A DNA stretch of 64,000 nt from Acidiluteibacter sp963716125 (GTDB lineage Bacteria > Bacteroidota > Bacteroidia > Flavobacteriales_E > Vicingaceae). The position numbers and the translations under genes were made by a program. Below the pieces are notes generated by a model. The model searched no databases. It had not been told where the DNA came from and worked only from the letters and a program-made list of their open reading frames with translations. Below, piece by piece: positions 8,492 to 16,752 of this stretch; within the stretch, counting starts at the first letter, position 1; every line of letters starts with the position of its first letter. The stretch is from positions 310,001 through 374,000 of the forward strand of contig OY970294.1 in the NCBI GenBank assembly GCA_963716125.1, read 5' to 3'.

Positions 8492-9746
8492 TCGGTAAAT
8501 TCATGGTTAAGGTGTAAGTGGTTGTATTAGTAGGCGAAGCTATTGGATTAGCAGTATTAGGAAAATCTAACCCTGTCGTTGGTGACCATTGATAAGTTGC
8601 ACCTGGCACAATACATTTTGGTCCTATTGCTTTGGGATCACAACTCACTCCTGAAACATCTTTTCCTGCGTCTAAAGTAATTAAGCTAATTTTATCAATT
8701 TGAAAATTTGAATTTGTGATATTATTATGATATCCGAAAAATATAATACGGTCATAATCATCATTTGCAGTAGCACAAAAATCAAATAAATTCCAGTTTC
8801 CATTTGTTTGTGATGGTATTACTGAACCTATTTCTTGTTTATTATTCGTTAAGGATAATAAATGAGCTGCTAAATAAGAATTTGAAGAAAAATTAGATAA
8901 TTCACTGCTTTTTATGAACCAAGCTTTAAAATATGTAGGAGCACTATTTGGTGTTAAATCTGACCGTCTTAATTCAAAAGATAATGAATAATTCTTACCT
9001 GCCTTAATATCTACTACATTCCCTAAAACTGCAAAATTATAATTAAAAGGTAAATTACTACTTTTATAACTGAGCATATCTACAAAAGGATTATTTAGGG
9101 CTCCATTATTACTTCGATTTGAACCTCGATAAACATAAACATTAGATAAGGCTGAATTATATTCTTCCCAATCACCACATACCTCATTCTTTGAAAATGC
9201 ATTAGCATGATCTGGATTTTGTTTAGTAGCTGAAGTGAAATCACCATTTTTGATTAAATCACTACAAGGTTGCGGAATAGGATTAGGACAAGGGTATGTA
9301 TAATTTGAGGCAACCAATAAATCAAAATAAGCAACAGGTAAGCTTGCATTTACATCCCTTTCTACTTTTATCAAATAGAAATTCCCAACTGATAGACCTA
9401 ATAGCGGTAAATAACCTGCTATATAGGAAGCAGTATCAATAGATTCGGCAAAAAGATCTAAATTTTCACAATCCCCAGCTGCATAAACTCTAATAGCTGA
9501 AACGTCCGCATAAGGTGTTTGATTAATATTTAAAATATTAACAAGCATACTATCGTCAGATGCTTGGAATTCAAAATACATTTCAGATTGATTGTTTGAA
9601 AATTGAAATTCTTGAGATTCTCCAATTTCAAAAGTTAAAGGATCATTGCAACTTTCGCCATTCTGAGCTTGCAATATATTGTAATTTAGTAGCATAAGCG
9701 CTATCAACCCTATACTTTTTAGGGTGTACTTTTTTATATTTTTCAT
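8427..9746 (-). pseudogene. disrupted T9SS beta-helix protein, N-terminal segment (frameshifted)
   Basis: 439 codons starting with a clear signal peptide ('MKNIKKYTLKSIGLIALMLL…LQAQ'). A region like a pre-peptidase C-terminal domain follows (about 30-140), then a carbohydrate-binding-like region (about 155-350), then an Ig/PKD-like motif 'TYQWSPTTGLDFPNTANPIASPTNTTTYTLTMNLPNGC' split here by its frameshift. After 'NGC' (near 8484) the frame is lost and the last ~19 residues are out of frame. Correcting one extra base joins it to the 6959-8491 segment. The original was a secreted ~1,328-residue T9SS surface protein and the first gene of cassette B. Confidence 0.82.
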
Positions 9747-10265
9747 CTTAATAAATTTTTGTTTGAAAAAAAGGATTATTAATTAAGTCTAGCTTTAGGC
9801 TTAATCATGCTATATATAAATATTAGCTTTGCCTGAAAAAATTAGCTCTCCCTAGAAATAGAAAATGTTTGAGAATAGGAAATATTTCTTTTGAAAGTAA
9901 TTTTTCATTTTGGTTAATGAATAAAATATATAGTTGAGAAATTGTAGTGTTTGAAATACTAGGTAGAGTAGGAGTTTTCATGGCAATAAGAGTATTTAAA
10001 TATTAATCTTAGAGAATAAACTAATGCAATTTAAGAAAGATTTAGTATTACTTCCAAACATTTGTTAATAACTTTTTGTTAAATGTTAAAGAATACTTGA
10101 TTTTATTGGGTTAACAATCGAAGAAAAAATTAGCTCAATCACCATTTATTTATCAACAACCCTCATTTTATAAATATTAACAATTGGTTCACACTAAATT
10201 CTTTAAATTTGTCCTTGCTTTTAAATAGGCAGAAATTACTACATTATTAATTTAAATTATTTATT
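9747..10265. other. AT-rich intergenic region between divergent T9SS genes
   Basis: 519 bp between divergent starts at 9746 and 10266. I see no ORF, tRNA or strong terminator. A Bacteroidota-type promoter for the plus-strand gene is at 10184-10211. No clear TAnnTTTG box was found for the minus-strand gene. Confidence 0.5.
10184..10211 (+). promoter_or_regulatory. candidate Bacteroidota promoter (TTGG…TAAATTTG)
   Basis: TTGG at 10184 and TAAATTTG at 10204-10211 are 16 bp apart and match the TTG / TAnnTTTG pattern of the primary sigma factor in Bacteroidota. The gene starts about 55 bp downstream at 10266. Confidence 0.55.
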
Positions 10266-12146
10266 ATGAACAAACGAATACTGAATTGTTCTGCTAAAGG
10301 TTTAGGAATTGCATTATTAGCATCATTTATGGTAGCTACTACTTCTGTTTCCGCACAATCTGAATCGGCACACGGACAACAAATTAAAAACAAAACAAAA
10401 TCAAAGACTTCTAACTTTGATAAAGCAGCTTTAAACACAATTGTATCCATTAATATTGGAGATTCAATTGATGTATTTAATAGCGCAGCTACTGAAGGTG
10501 GCAATGCGGGTGTAGCTTACTTAAATGGAGAGTTCTGGGTTTCTAAATGGGCTTCAGATACTTTAATTACAATGGATTCAGCTGGATCTGTTACTTCTAT
10601 TTTTACTATTCCAAATGTTACAGGTGTAAGATCTATTACTACAGATGGTACTTCTTTATTTATGGGAAATGCTGGAACAAGTATTTTTGCTATTAATCCT
10701 GCGACTAAAACATTAGATTCAACTATCACCATTACTGGTACCACTGTAGGTTCTAGAATGTGTGCTTATGACCCTAATGCAGATTTAGGGAAAGGTGGTT
10801 TTTGGATTGCTAATTTTTCATCTGATGTTGTATTAGTTAGTAGAAAAGGTGTTGTTTTAACTACCATTCTTGCTACTACACATTTAGTTCCTGCCATTTA
10901 TGGTGGAGCTGTTGATACAGTTACTCTAGGTGGTCCTTATTTGTATTTATTTAATCAAGGTGCTCCAGGTGCTTCTGAGCAAGCAAGAGTAGATTTTATT
11001 TCTATTCCTTCTGGTACTCCAACTGATATTTTTTATACGGTTACTCCTGATATTATTAGTACACAAACTGGTATAGCTAATCCACTAGCAGGAGGGTTAT
11101 TTATTACAGATAAATACAATAATGGCGTTCTTCAAGGGTTTGGAATTGCTCAAGGTGCACCAGATGTTTTATTTGGTTATGATATCGTAGTTCCAAATTG
11201 CTTTAATCCAACTTTGTTAACAGCGACTAATGCAACTTCAACTTCAGTTGATTTAGATTGGACAACGGGTGGTGCTACTACTTGGAACATTGAGTATGGT
11301 CCTGTAGGCTTTGCTACTGGTTCAGGTACTAAAGTATCAAATATTACTGCTAAGCCATATACTTTATCAGGTTTGACATCTGGTGTTCAATATGAATTTA
11401 GAGTTGAAGACAGTTGTTCTTCAACTGAAATCAGTTTTTGGTCAGTTAAATCTGCTCCATTTTCTTTAGTTAATCCTCCAACAGTAAATGATTTCTGTGC
11501 AGGAGCTATTAATCTACCAGTTAATGGAACTTGTGTTCCTACAACTGGAATTATAGGAAATAATCAATCAAGAGCAGCTATTACTTGTGGTGGATTTACA
11601 GGTGATGCAGATGATGATTCATGGTATATGTTTGTAGCTTCATCTAATTATGCAAATATTACCGTTGATGGAGGTACATCTGCTTATGATGCAATTTTAG
11701 AGGTATTTGTTGGAAATGATTGTAATTCAATTACATCAATTGGTTGTATTGATGGCTCAGTTAGTGGTATTGAATCTGCAAATATTACAGGTTTATCTGT
11801 TGGAGATACTGTATTTTTTAGAACTTACGATTTTGGTGTTGGTAAAAATGGTAGTTTTACTGTGTGTGTTACTGACAGCACTATAGTTGGATTGAATGAT
11901 AATGTTTTGGCTAATGCTGTTAATGCATATCCAAACCCTGTTAGAGATTATTTAACATTAGATTTTGGAACAGAAGAAATTACCAATATCATTATTTATG
12001 ACATATTAGGTAATAATGTAGATGAATTTACTAATTCACAAAAGCAAACGGTTTTGAATGTTTCAAATTATCAAAATGGAACATATTTTGTAAAACTAAT
12101 TTCTAAAAATGGAGTGGCTACTAAAAGAATAGTAGTTTCGAAATAG
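10266..12146 (+). CDS. T9SS type A sorting domain protein with fibronectin III and pre-peptidase-like domains
   Basis: 626-residue secreted protein. A signal peptide ends near 'TTSVSAQ' (about 1-31). Residues ~55-285 look like a beta-propeller/NHL-type region ('GVRSITTDGTSLFMGNAGTSIFAINPAT'). A fibronectin type III domain follows ('ATSTSVDLDWTTGGATTWNIEYG…YTLSGLTSGVQYEFRVEDSC', about 315-390), then a pre-peptidase C-terminal-like domain ('DDDSWYMFVAS…YDAILEVF', about 405-540). The type A sorting domain is at the end ('AYPNPVRDYLTLDFG…NGTYFVKLISKNG…RIVVSK'). It is monocistronic, with its own promoter and a strong terminator. It is probably a surface or released protein of unknown substrate. 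Confidence 0.87.
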   Translation: MNKRILNCSAKGLGIALLASFMVATTSVSAQSESAHGQQIKNKTKSKTSNFDKAALNTIVSINIGDSIDVFNSAATEGGNAGVAYLNGEFWVSKWASDTLITMDSAGSVTSIFTIPNVTGVRSITTDGTSLFMGNAGTSIFAINPATKTLDSTITITGTTVGSRMCAYDPNADLGKGGFWIANFSSDVVLVSRKGVVLTTILATTHLVPAIYGGAVDTVTLGGPYLYLFNQGAPGASEQARVDFISIPSGTPTDIFYTVTPDIISTQTGIANPLAGGLFITDKYNNGVLQGFGIAQGAPDVLFGYDIVVPNCFNPTLLTATNATSTSVDLDWTTGGATTWNIEYGPVGFATGSGTKVSNITAKPYTLSGLTSGVQYEFRVEDSCSSTEISFWSVKSAPFSLVNPPTVNDFCAGAINLPVNGTCVPTTGIIGNNQSRAAITCGGFTGDADDDSWYMFVASSNYANITVDGGTSAYDAILEVFVGNDCNSITSIGCIDGSVSGIESANITGLSVGDTVFFRTYDFGVGKNGSFTVCVTDSTIVGLNDNVLANAVNAYPNPVRDYLTLDFGTEEITNIIIYDILGNNVDEFTNSQKQTVLNVSNYQNGTYFVKLISKNGVATKRIVVSK

Positions 12147-12169
12147 GAGGAATTTAGATAAAATACAGA

Positions 12170-12206
12170 AAAAGCCCTCATTCCAAATCTTGGAATGAGG
12201 GCTTTT
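12170..12206. terminator. bidirectional intrinsic terminator
   Basis: A perfect 17-bp stem, AAAAGCCCTCATTCCAA / TTGGAATGAGGGCTTTT, with a 3-nt loop and T/A runs on both sides. It lies between the convergent genes ending at 12146 (+) and 12227 (-). Confidence 0.92.
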
Positions 12207-12226
12207 ATTTTTATATAACTATCTGG

Positions 12227-12706
12227 TTAACCAAACAATTCTTTTGTTTTCACTTCTCTGTAATCAAATATTTCTTTGAGTTGCTTTTTTACCATAATAC
12301 TATTTGCTAATCTGCCTAAGATACCTAGCGGCAAAACATAATCAACAATATCAGTCATTTCTACACCACCTTCTATTTTCTTAAAATGATGCTGGTGATG
12401 CCAAATTTTATAAGGACCAACCCGCTGCTCATCTACAAAAAATTCTTTATCTTTTATATGTGTTATTTCCGTCATCCAACTTAATGGGATACCTAATATC
12501 GGCTTTACCTTATAACAAATAATTTGACCTTCATACATAGTATTCAAATCCACATCATTGAGGATGTCAAATCCCATATAATCAGGCGTTAAAACTTTTA
12601 AATTCTTTGGCGATGAAAAAAACTCCCATGCTTCATCTAAGCTTATTGGAAGTGTACTCACTCTTTTTAATTGATGCATTTTTTTAGATATTTGAACTTT
12701 AAACAA
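12227..12706 (-). CDS. SRPBCC family ligand-binding protein
   Basis: 159 residues with the SRPBCC/START-like pattern: an N-terminal 'ISLDEAWEFFSSPKNLKVLTPDYMGFDIL' helix-grip motif, 'SWMTEITHIKDKEFFVDEQRVGPYKIWHHQHHFKKIEGGVEMTDIVDYVLPLG' in the middle and a C-terminal helix. These cytoplasmic proteins bind hydrophobic ligands; the ligand is not known here. It is divergent from the SDR/DUF2867 gene at 12742 with only 35 bp between the starts. Since DUF2867 is itself an SRPBCC-like fold, the neighbours may share a role. Confidence 0.82.
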   Translation of the reverse strand: MFKVQISKKMHQLKRVSTLPISLDEAWEFFSSPKNLKVLTPDYMGFDILNDVDLNTMYEGQIICYKVKPILGIPLSWMTEITHIKDKEFFVDEQRVGPYKIWHHQHHFKKIEGGVEMTDIVDYVLPLGILGRLANSIMVKKQLKEIFDYREVKTKELFG

Positions 12707-12741
12707 TTGACTTAACTATTTGTTTTAACTTAAAATACAAT

Positions 12742-14190
12742 ATGCGAATATTACTTACAGGAGCCAATGGATATGTTGGCAAAAGATTATTACCCATCTT
12801 GATACAAGAAGGGCATGAAGTGTATTGTGTGGTAAGAGATAAAGAACGATTAAATATCCATGAGTCTAATCTCGATAAGGTAAAAATAGTAGAGTCGGAT
12901 TTTTTAGACAAAGAAACACAAGCCGATCTTCCAAAAGATTTTGATGTGGCTTACTATTTAATTCATTCCATGTCGGGAACTTCTGAAGATTTTGCTAAAC
13001 TGGAAAAACAAGCTGCTACCAATTTTAAAGAGTATATTGATCAAACCCAAGCAAAACAAATTATTTATTTAGGCGGTATTTCTAATGATAAAGACTTATC
13101 AAAACATTTAACTAGCAGAAACGATGTAGAAACTATTTTAAAAGACTCAAAAGTACCTGCAACTATAATTAGAGCAGCAATTATCATAGGTTCTGGCGGA
13201 GCAAGTTTTGAAATAATTAGAGATTTAGTTGAAAAATTACCAGTAATGGTAGCTCCCAAATGGCTCAACACCAAATGTCAACCTATTGCTATTAGAAATG
13301 TGATTCAATACTTGTGTCAAACTCTTTTGAAGGAAGAAACTTACGATAAAGCTTTTGATATTGGAGGACCTGATATTTTGACTTACAAACAAATGCTTCT
13401 GCTTTTTGCAGAACTTAGAGGCTTCAAAAGATATATTATTTCTATTCCTGTTTTAAGCCCTAAAATTTCTTCTTATTGGCTTTATTTTGTTACATCTACT
13501 TCCTTTCAATTAGCGATGAATTTGGTCGAAAGCATGAAAAATGAAGTAATTGTTGAAGATGATTTGAATCAATTAATACCAATTGAACTAATTAGTTATA
13601 AAGAGGCAGTTTCATTAGCATTTAAGAAAATAGATCAAAATATGGTGGTTTCGTCATGGGTTGATTCAGACTTTTTAAACGATAATAATCATCGTTTAAA
13701 TGACTTTATTGAAGTGCCAAAAGATGGTGTATTTAAAGATATTCAATCATTAAACTTTACAGAGTCTGAACAAGAAAGAGTTTTAAATAATGTTTGGAGT
13801 ATTGGTGGAGCTAAAGGATGGTATTACGGCAATTATTTATGGAGGATTAGAGGCTTTTTAGATAAGTTAATTGGCGGTGTTGGGTTGAGAAGAGGTAGAA
13901 GAAGTCCAACAGATATTTATGCAGGAGATTCATTAGATTTTTGGAGGGTTTTATTAGCAGATAAAACAAATAAACGATTACTACTTTATGCAGAAATGAA
14001 ATTACCTGGAGAAGCTTGGTTAGAGTTTAAAATGACAGATGGGGACAATAAGAATGAGAAATGCTTGATTCAAACAGCCACTTTTAGACCAAATGGCGTG
14101 GCAGGAAGATTTTATTGGTACTTGATGTTACCCTTTCACTTTTTCATTTTTAAAAATATGCTTTATCGTATTGTCAAAAATCCCAATTAA
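12742..14190 (+). CDS. SDR family NAD(P)-binding protein with C-terminal DUF2867 domain
   Basis: 482 residues. The N-terminal Rossmann fold has 'MRILLTGANGYVGKRLLPIL' (the TGxxGxxG cofactor motif at about 6-13) and the 'AYYLIHSM' and 'IIYLGGIS' segments typical of atypical extended SDR/NmrA-like proteins (to about 290). Residues ~300-480 are a DUF2867 domain ('VWSIGGAKGWYYGNYLWRIRGFLDKLIGGVGLRRGRR…DFWRVL…MKLPGEAWLEF…RFYWYLMLPFHFFIFKNM'). The fusion is common in Bacteroidota and is thought to be a redox or complex-chaperone-like protein, with no firm reaction assigned. The 3' end overlaps the convergent regulator gene by 4 bp. Confidence 0.88.
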   Translation: MRILLTGANGYVGKRLLPILIQEGHEVYCVVRDKERLNIHESNLDKVKIVESDFLDKETQADLPKDFDVAYYLIHSMSGTSEDFAKLEKQAATNFKEYIDQTQAKQIIYLGGISNDKDLSKHLTSRNDVETILKDSKVPATIIRAAIIIGSGGASFEIIRDLVEKLPVMVAPKWLNTKCQPIAIRNVIQYLCQTLLKEETYDKAFDIGGPDILTYKQMLLLFAELRGFKRYIISIPVLSPKISSYWLYFVTSTSFQLAMNLVESMKNEVIVEDDLNQLIPIELISYKEAVSLAFKKIDQNMVVSSWVDSDFLNDNNHRLNDFIEVPKDGVFKDIQSLNFTESEQERVLNNVWSIGGAKGWYYGNYLWRIRGFLDKLIGGVGLRRGRRSPTDIYAGDSLDFWRVLLADKTNKRLLLYAEMKLPGEAWLEFKMTDGDNKNEKCLIQTATFRPNGVAGRFYWYLMLPFHFFIFKNMLYRIVKNPN

Positions 14191-14969
14191 TTATTTTTTA
14201 ATTTCTCCATCTCTTTTTTCATATCTAAAACCATATTTGAAAGCTGATTGACTGAAATAGAATTATTGAAATCCTGATCGGGAAGATCGAAAGAAATATA
14301 TGCTTTTGCTTTCCATAATTCTATTATTTCGTTAGCAGGAATAGTGTATGGATCATAATTTTTATTATCGGATATTAATTCTAATGCTTCATCCTCTTCA
14401 ATTTTTGAAACAACTCTTTTATAAACGATGCCATCATCTTTACTAATTACAACATAACATTTACCATCTTTAAGGTGTTTCCAATTTTCTAAGTATTCAC
14501 CGATGATATATGAGTTGGGAGGAATAGGTAACATGCTATCTCCTTTTATTTGAAATAATCGAAATGTATTTTGATTCCCTAACTCACTAATAGGAAAATC
14601 AAAGCTGTTTAAACTCTCTATGTATTCTGCATCAGCATAACCATTTAAATATCCTGCCGCTGCTTTTATAGGTACTACTGTTATTTTCTCTTTTTGGTTT
14701 TGATCGACTATAATAGGTAATATTCTCAATTTATTGCCTTCATAATCTACCTGGGTTATCGTATGACTTAGATCAATTTCCAATAAATCGTCCATACTAA
14801 CTTTAAAAAAATGAGCAATATTTTGGAGAGTTACCAATTTTGGCTCAGCTCTACCTTCTTCATAAGATCCTATAATAGCACGACTTATTCCTATTTTATT
14901 AGCGAATTGAGTTTGGGTAAATTTCTTTTGCGTTCGTAAAAATTTTAAATTCGATGAAAAATAATTCAT
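14187..14969 (-). CDS. XRE-family transcriptional regulator with S24 (LexA/CI-like) peptidase domain
   Basis: 260 residues. The N-terminal helix-turn-helix is 'LKFLRTQKKFTQTQFANKIGISRAIIGSYEEGRAEP' (about 8-65). The C-terminal S24 domain has the catalytic Ser in 'KGDSMLP' (Ser145), the Lys in 'VYKRV' (Lys184) and a candidate Ala-Gly self-cleavage bond in 'AAAGYLNG' (105-106). It is divergent from the small gene at 15047. The 77-bp gap holds three ATTAGTAT elements likely to be its operators, which implies autoregulation and control of that gene. There are no phage genes nearby, so it looks like a stress- or condition-responsive chromosomal repressor rather than a prophage repressor. Confidence 0.88.
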   Translation of the reverse strand: MNYFSSNLKFLRTQKKFTQTQFANKIGISRAIIGSYEEGRAEPKLVTLQNIAHFFKVSMDDLLEIDLSHTITQVDYEGNKLRILPIIVDQNQKEKITVVPIKAAAGYLNGYADAEYIESLNSFDFPISELGNQNTFRLFQIKGDSMLPIPPNSYIIGEYLENWKHLKDGKCYVVISKDDGIVYKRVVSKIEEDEALELISDNKNYDPYTIPANEIIELWKAKAYISFDLPDQDFNNSISVNQLSNMVLDMKKEMEKLKNN

Positions 14970-14978
14970 GCTAATAAT

Positions 14979-15033
14979 ATTAGTATTCTTAAAATATTAG
15001 TATATTTGAAATGTAAATATAAGTAATACTAAT
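14979..15033. promoter_or_regulatory. candidate operator: three ATTAGTAT half-sites between divergent genes
   Basis: ATTAGTAT occurs at 14979-14986 and 14996-15003, and as its reverse complement ATACTAAT at 15026-15033. The second copy overlaps the -7 box at 15001-15008. This fits binding by the dimeric XRE/S24 repressor encoded at 14187-14969. The assignment is inference from position and repetition. Confidence 0.55.
15001..15008 (+). promoter_or_regulatory. candidate -7 box (TATATTTG) for the 15047 gene
   Basis: TATATTTG matches TAnnTTTG, 38 bp before the start codon, and overlaps a putative operator half-site. No clear -33 TTG is visible, as would suit a regulated promoter. Confidence 0.45.
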
Positions 15034-15046
15034 AAAATTAGCAACT

Positions 15047-15313
15047 ATGAATGGCATTTATCATAAAATAAGAGGAAGTTATCCTGGATTTATCGGAATA
15101 GAACTTCCAAACGAATATGAGGTTTTATTATTGGATGAAGATAACTTTAATCAATATAGACTTCATAAAAATTTCAACGGATTTAGAATGGATGTGAAAG
15201 ATCAGTATTGTCATTTTAAAAAGCCAGTTGAAGGTTCATGGCATTTAGTAATCGAAGGTAAAAATGTAGTTTTTTCACCAAATAAGGTACATATTATCTA
15301 TAAAGCAGCATAA
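15047..15313 (+). CDS. DUF1883-like small protein
   Basis: 88 residues without a signal peptide. The pattern 'EVLLLDEDNFNQYRLHKNFNGFRMDVKDQYCHFKKPVEGSWHLVIEGKN' resembles DUF1883 (short proteins or domains with 'D..NF..Y…G……P..G.WHVVID'). That domain is found alone or fused to TIR and other domains in bacteria, and its function is unclear. It is divergent from, and probably regulated by, the XRE/S24 repressor. The family assignment is from motif memory and should be checked by profile search. Confidence 0.6.
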   Translation: MNGIYHKIRGSYPGFIGIELPNEYEVLLLDEDNFNQYRLHKNFNGFRMDVKDQYCHFKKPVEGSWHLVIEGKNVVFSPNKVHIIYKAA

Positions 15314-15375
15314 AATCACTAATTTCCTTTCTTTTTAGTTCAAGAATGCGTAATTTTTTAGAAAATTATTGAATT

Positions 15376-15588
15376 ATGTTTGGTTTCAAAAAAAACATGA
15401 GCATTCTAGATAGATGCTTTAGAATTATTTTGGCATTTGCTGTTGTTTTTATAGGCTTTTATTGGTCGAGTTCTGTATATATAAAAATTACTGCTATCCT
15501 TATTGCGGCTTATTACTTATTTATTGCTTTGGCAGGTAGGTCACCTTTTTATAAGTTGATTGGTGCTCATTCTGATGAGCGAATATAA
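15376..15588 (+). CDS. DUF2892 / YgaP-like small membrane protein
   Basis: 70 residues with two predicted membrane segments (about 17-34 and 37-54). The 'SILDRCFRIILAFAVVFIGF…LFIALAGRSPFYKLIG' layout matches the DUF2892 inner-membrane domain ('…DR.iRi.lG…G.CPlY.llG'). The usual Cys-Pro of the C-terminal 'CPLY' motif is replaced by Ser-Pro ('SPFY'). Function unknown. It may be co-transcribed with the 15047 gene (62-bp gap). Confidence 0.75.
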   Translation: MFGFKKNMSILDRCFRIILAFAVVFIGFYWSSSVYIKITAILIAAYYLFIALAGRSPFYKLIGAHSDERI

Positions 15589-15606
15589 GACCGGTTATTA
15601 GATTTT

Positions 15607-15921
15607 TTAAAGCATTTGATTAATTTCTAATTCAACTTTACAAATAACATCATCCAAGCTAGAGACTAATTTTGCAATTTCCACAAATGATGTATGGGTC
15701 GCATTTTTTTCAATTTCTTCTGCCAAGTTAGCAGCATTTAATGCACCATAACTTTTAGAAACGCCCTTTATTTTGTGAGAAAATTCTAAAATTAAGTCAG
15801 TATTTTTATCATTTAAACTTTGAGATAGTTGATTAAAGCTAAATAAGAGTTCCTTTTTGAAGATTGGTAAAAGTTTTTTATAGTCAGAAATCTCAATCCC
15901 TTTTGGTTTTGTTAGTTCCAT
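15607..15921 (-). CDS. Hpt (histidine phosphotransfer) domain protein
   Basis: 104 residues forming a single Hpt four-helix bundle. The phospho-accepting His is in 'EFSHKIKGVSKSYGA' (about residue 48), the equivalent of the 'aHtLKG.A…GA' motif. It is the last gene of the minus-strand operon kinase - receiver - receiver - Hpt, 8 bp downstream of the preceding receiver gene. It would carry phosphate between the cytoplasmic receivers of the phosphorelay. Confidence 0.88.
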   Translation of the reverse strand: MELTKPKGIEISDYKKLLPIFKKELLFSFNQLSQSLNDKNTDLILEFSHKIKGVSKSYGALNAANLAEEIEKNATHTSFVEIAKLVSSLDDVICKVELEINQML

Positions 15922-15929
15922 TCGGTTTT

Positions 15930-16340
15930 TTAAAAATGAGTGTTTAGAACTTCTTTCATTTGTTCTAAATCTATTGGTTTATTCATAAATTGAATGACAT
16001 TTTTATATTGTAAAGATTTGTTTTTGTCTGTAATACTCATGGATGAAGTTAAAAGACAAATTTTTACCAAATTTTTAAATTTCTTAGGAAATTTTTCAAA
16101 ACCATCAAGAAATTCAAACCCATCCATAACGGGCATTTTTATATCTACCAGTATTAAATTCGGCATCTCTTTCAACCAATTTTCACGATTTTGAATTGAA
16201 GAAAGAAAAGCTAAACCATCTTTTCCATTTTTTTCACAATGAATTGTTTCGCAAGCATCAAGCTTTTTTATGAAGTAGGTATTCATATCATTTGTTGCCT
16301 CGCTATCGTCAATTAATAATATACTGTTAAGTTTAGTCAT
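15930..16340 (-). CDS. single-domain response regulator (second of the pair)
   Basis: About 136 residues from ATG 16340 ('MTKLNSILLIDDSEATN'), chosen because it aligns with the start of its paralogue; an in-frame ATG at 16355 is also possible. It is a lone receiver domain with the acidic pair in 'LLIDDSEA', the phospho-acceptor Asp in 'LILVDIKMPVMDGFEFL', a switch Thr/Ser in 'ICLLTSSM' and Lys in 'FMNKPIDLEQM'. It has no output domain and resembles Rcp1-like receivers. It overlaps the preceding receiver gene by 8 bp and is likely a phosphorelay intermediate. Confidence 0.88.
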   Translation of the reverse strand: MTKLNSILLIDDSEATNDMNTYFIKKLDACETIHCEKNGKDGLAFLSSIQNRENWLKEMPNLILVDIKMPVMDGFEFLDGFEKFPKKFKNLVKICLLTSSMSITDKNKSLQYKNVIQFMNKPIDLEQMKEVLNTHF

Positions 16341-16752
16341 AAAAATGCTCTTCAATTAAGTCTTCAATGTCTTCTTTGTCAATAGGTTTTCTTATCTGAC
16401 ACAGAACTCCTGAATATTTATATTCTTTACTTTTGGTAAAATTTTCAATATTTATGTAATCACTTAAAATACATATTACTATGCCTTTTTGATTAGTATA
16501 TTTATCGTCTAAACTACTATATTTTTCTAAAAATTCAAAACCGCCCATTGTTGGCATATTTAAATCTAAAAAAATTAAATCAGGTATTACAAAGTTATCT
16601 TCATTATTTTTAGACAAATATAGTAGAGCATCTTCACCATTATTTTTAGTAATAATTTGATCTGCAATTTCTAAATTTTTTAAAAGTGATGTATTAATTG
16701 CATTGGTTGCTTCACTATCGTCTATTAATAGAATTTTTTTTAATTTTTTCAT
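16333..16752 (-). CDS. single-domain response regulator (first of the pair)
   Basis: 139 residues, a lone receiver domain: 'ILLIDDSEATN' (acidic pocket), 'DLIFLDLNMPTMGGFEFLEKY' (phospho-acceptor Asp) and 'QIRKPIDKEDI' (conserved Lys). There is no DNA-binding or enzymatic output domain. It overlaps the kinase stop by 4 bp and the next receiver by 8 bp, so all four genes are probably translationally coupled. It shares the 'LLIDDSEATN' opening with that receiver, pointing to tandem duplication. Confidence 0.88.
   Translation of the reverse strand: MKKLKKILLIDDSEATNAINTSLLKNLEIADQIITKNNGEDALLYLSKNNEDNFVIPDLIFLDLNMPTMGGFEFLEKYSSLDDKYTNQKGIVICILSDYINIENFTKSKEYKYSGVLCQIRKPIDKEDIEDLIEEHFYD

Noticed and set aside
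14187..14969. S24-type repressor as sign of a prophage
   Set aside because: No integrase, portal, capsid, terminase or lysis genes lie on either side; neighbours are ordinary chromosomal genes.
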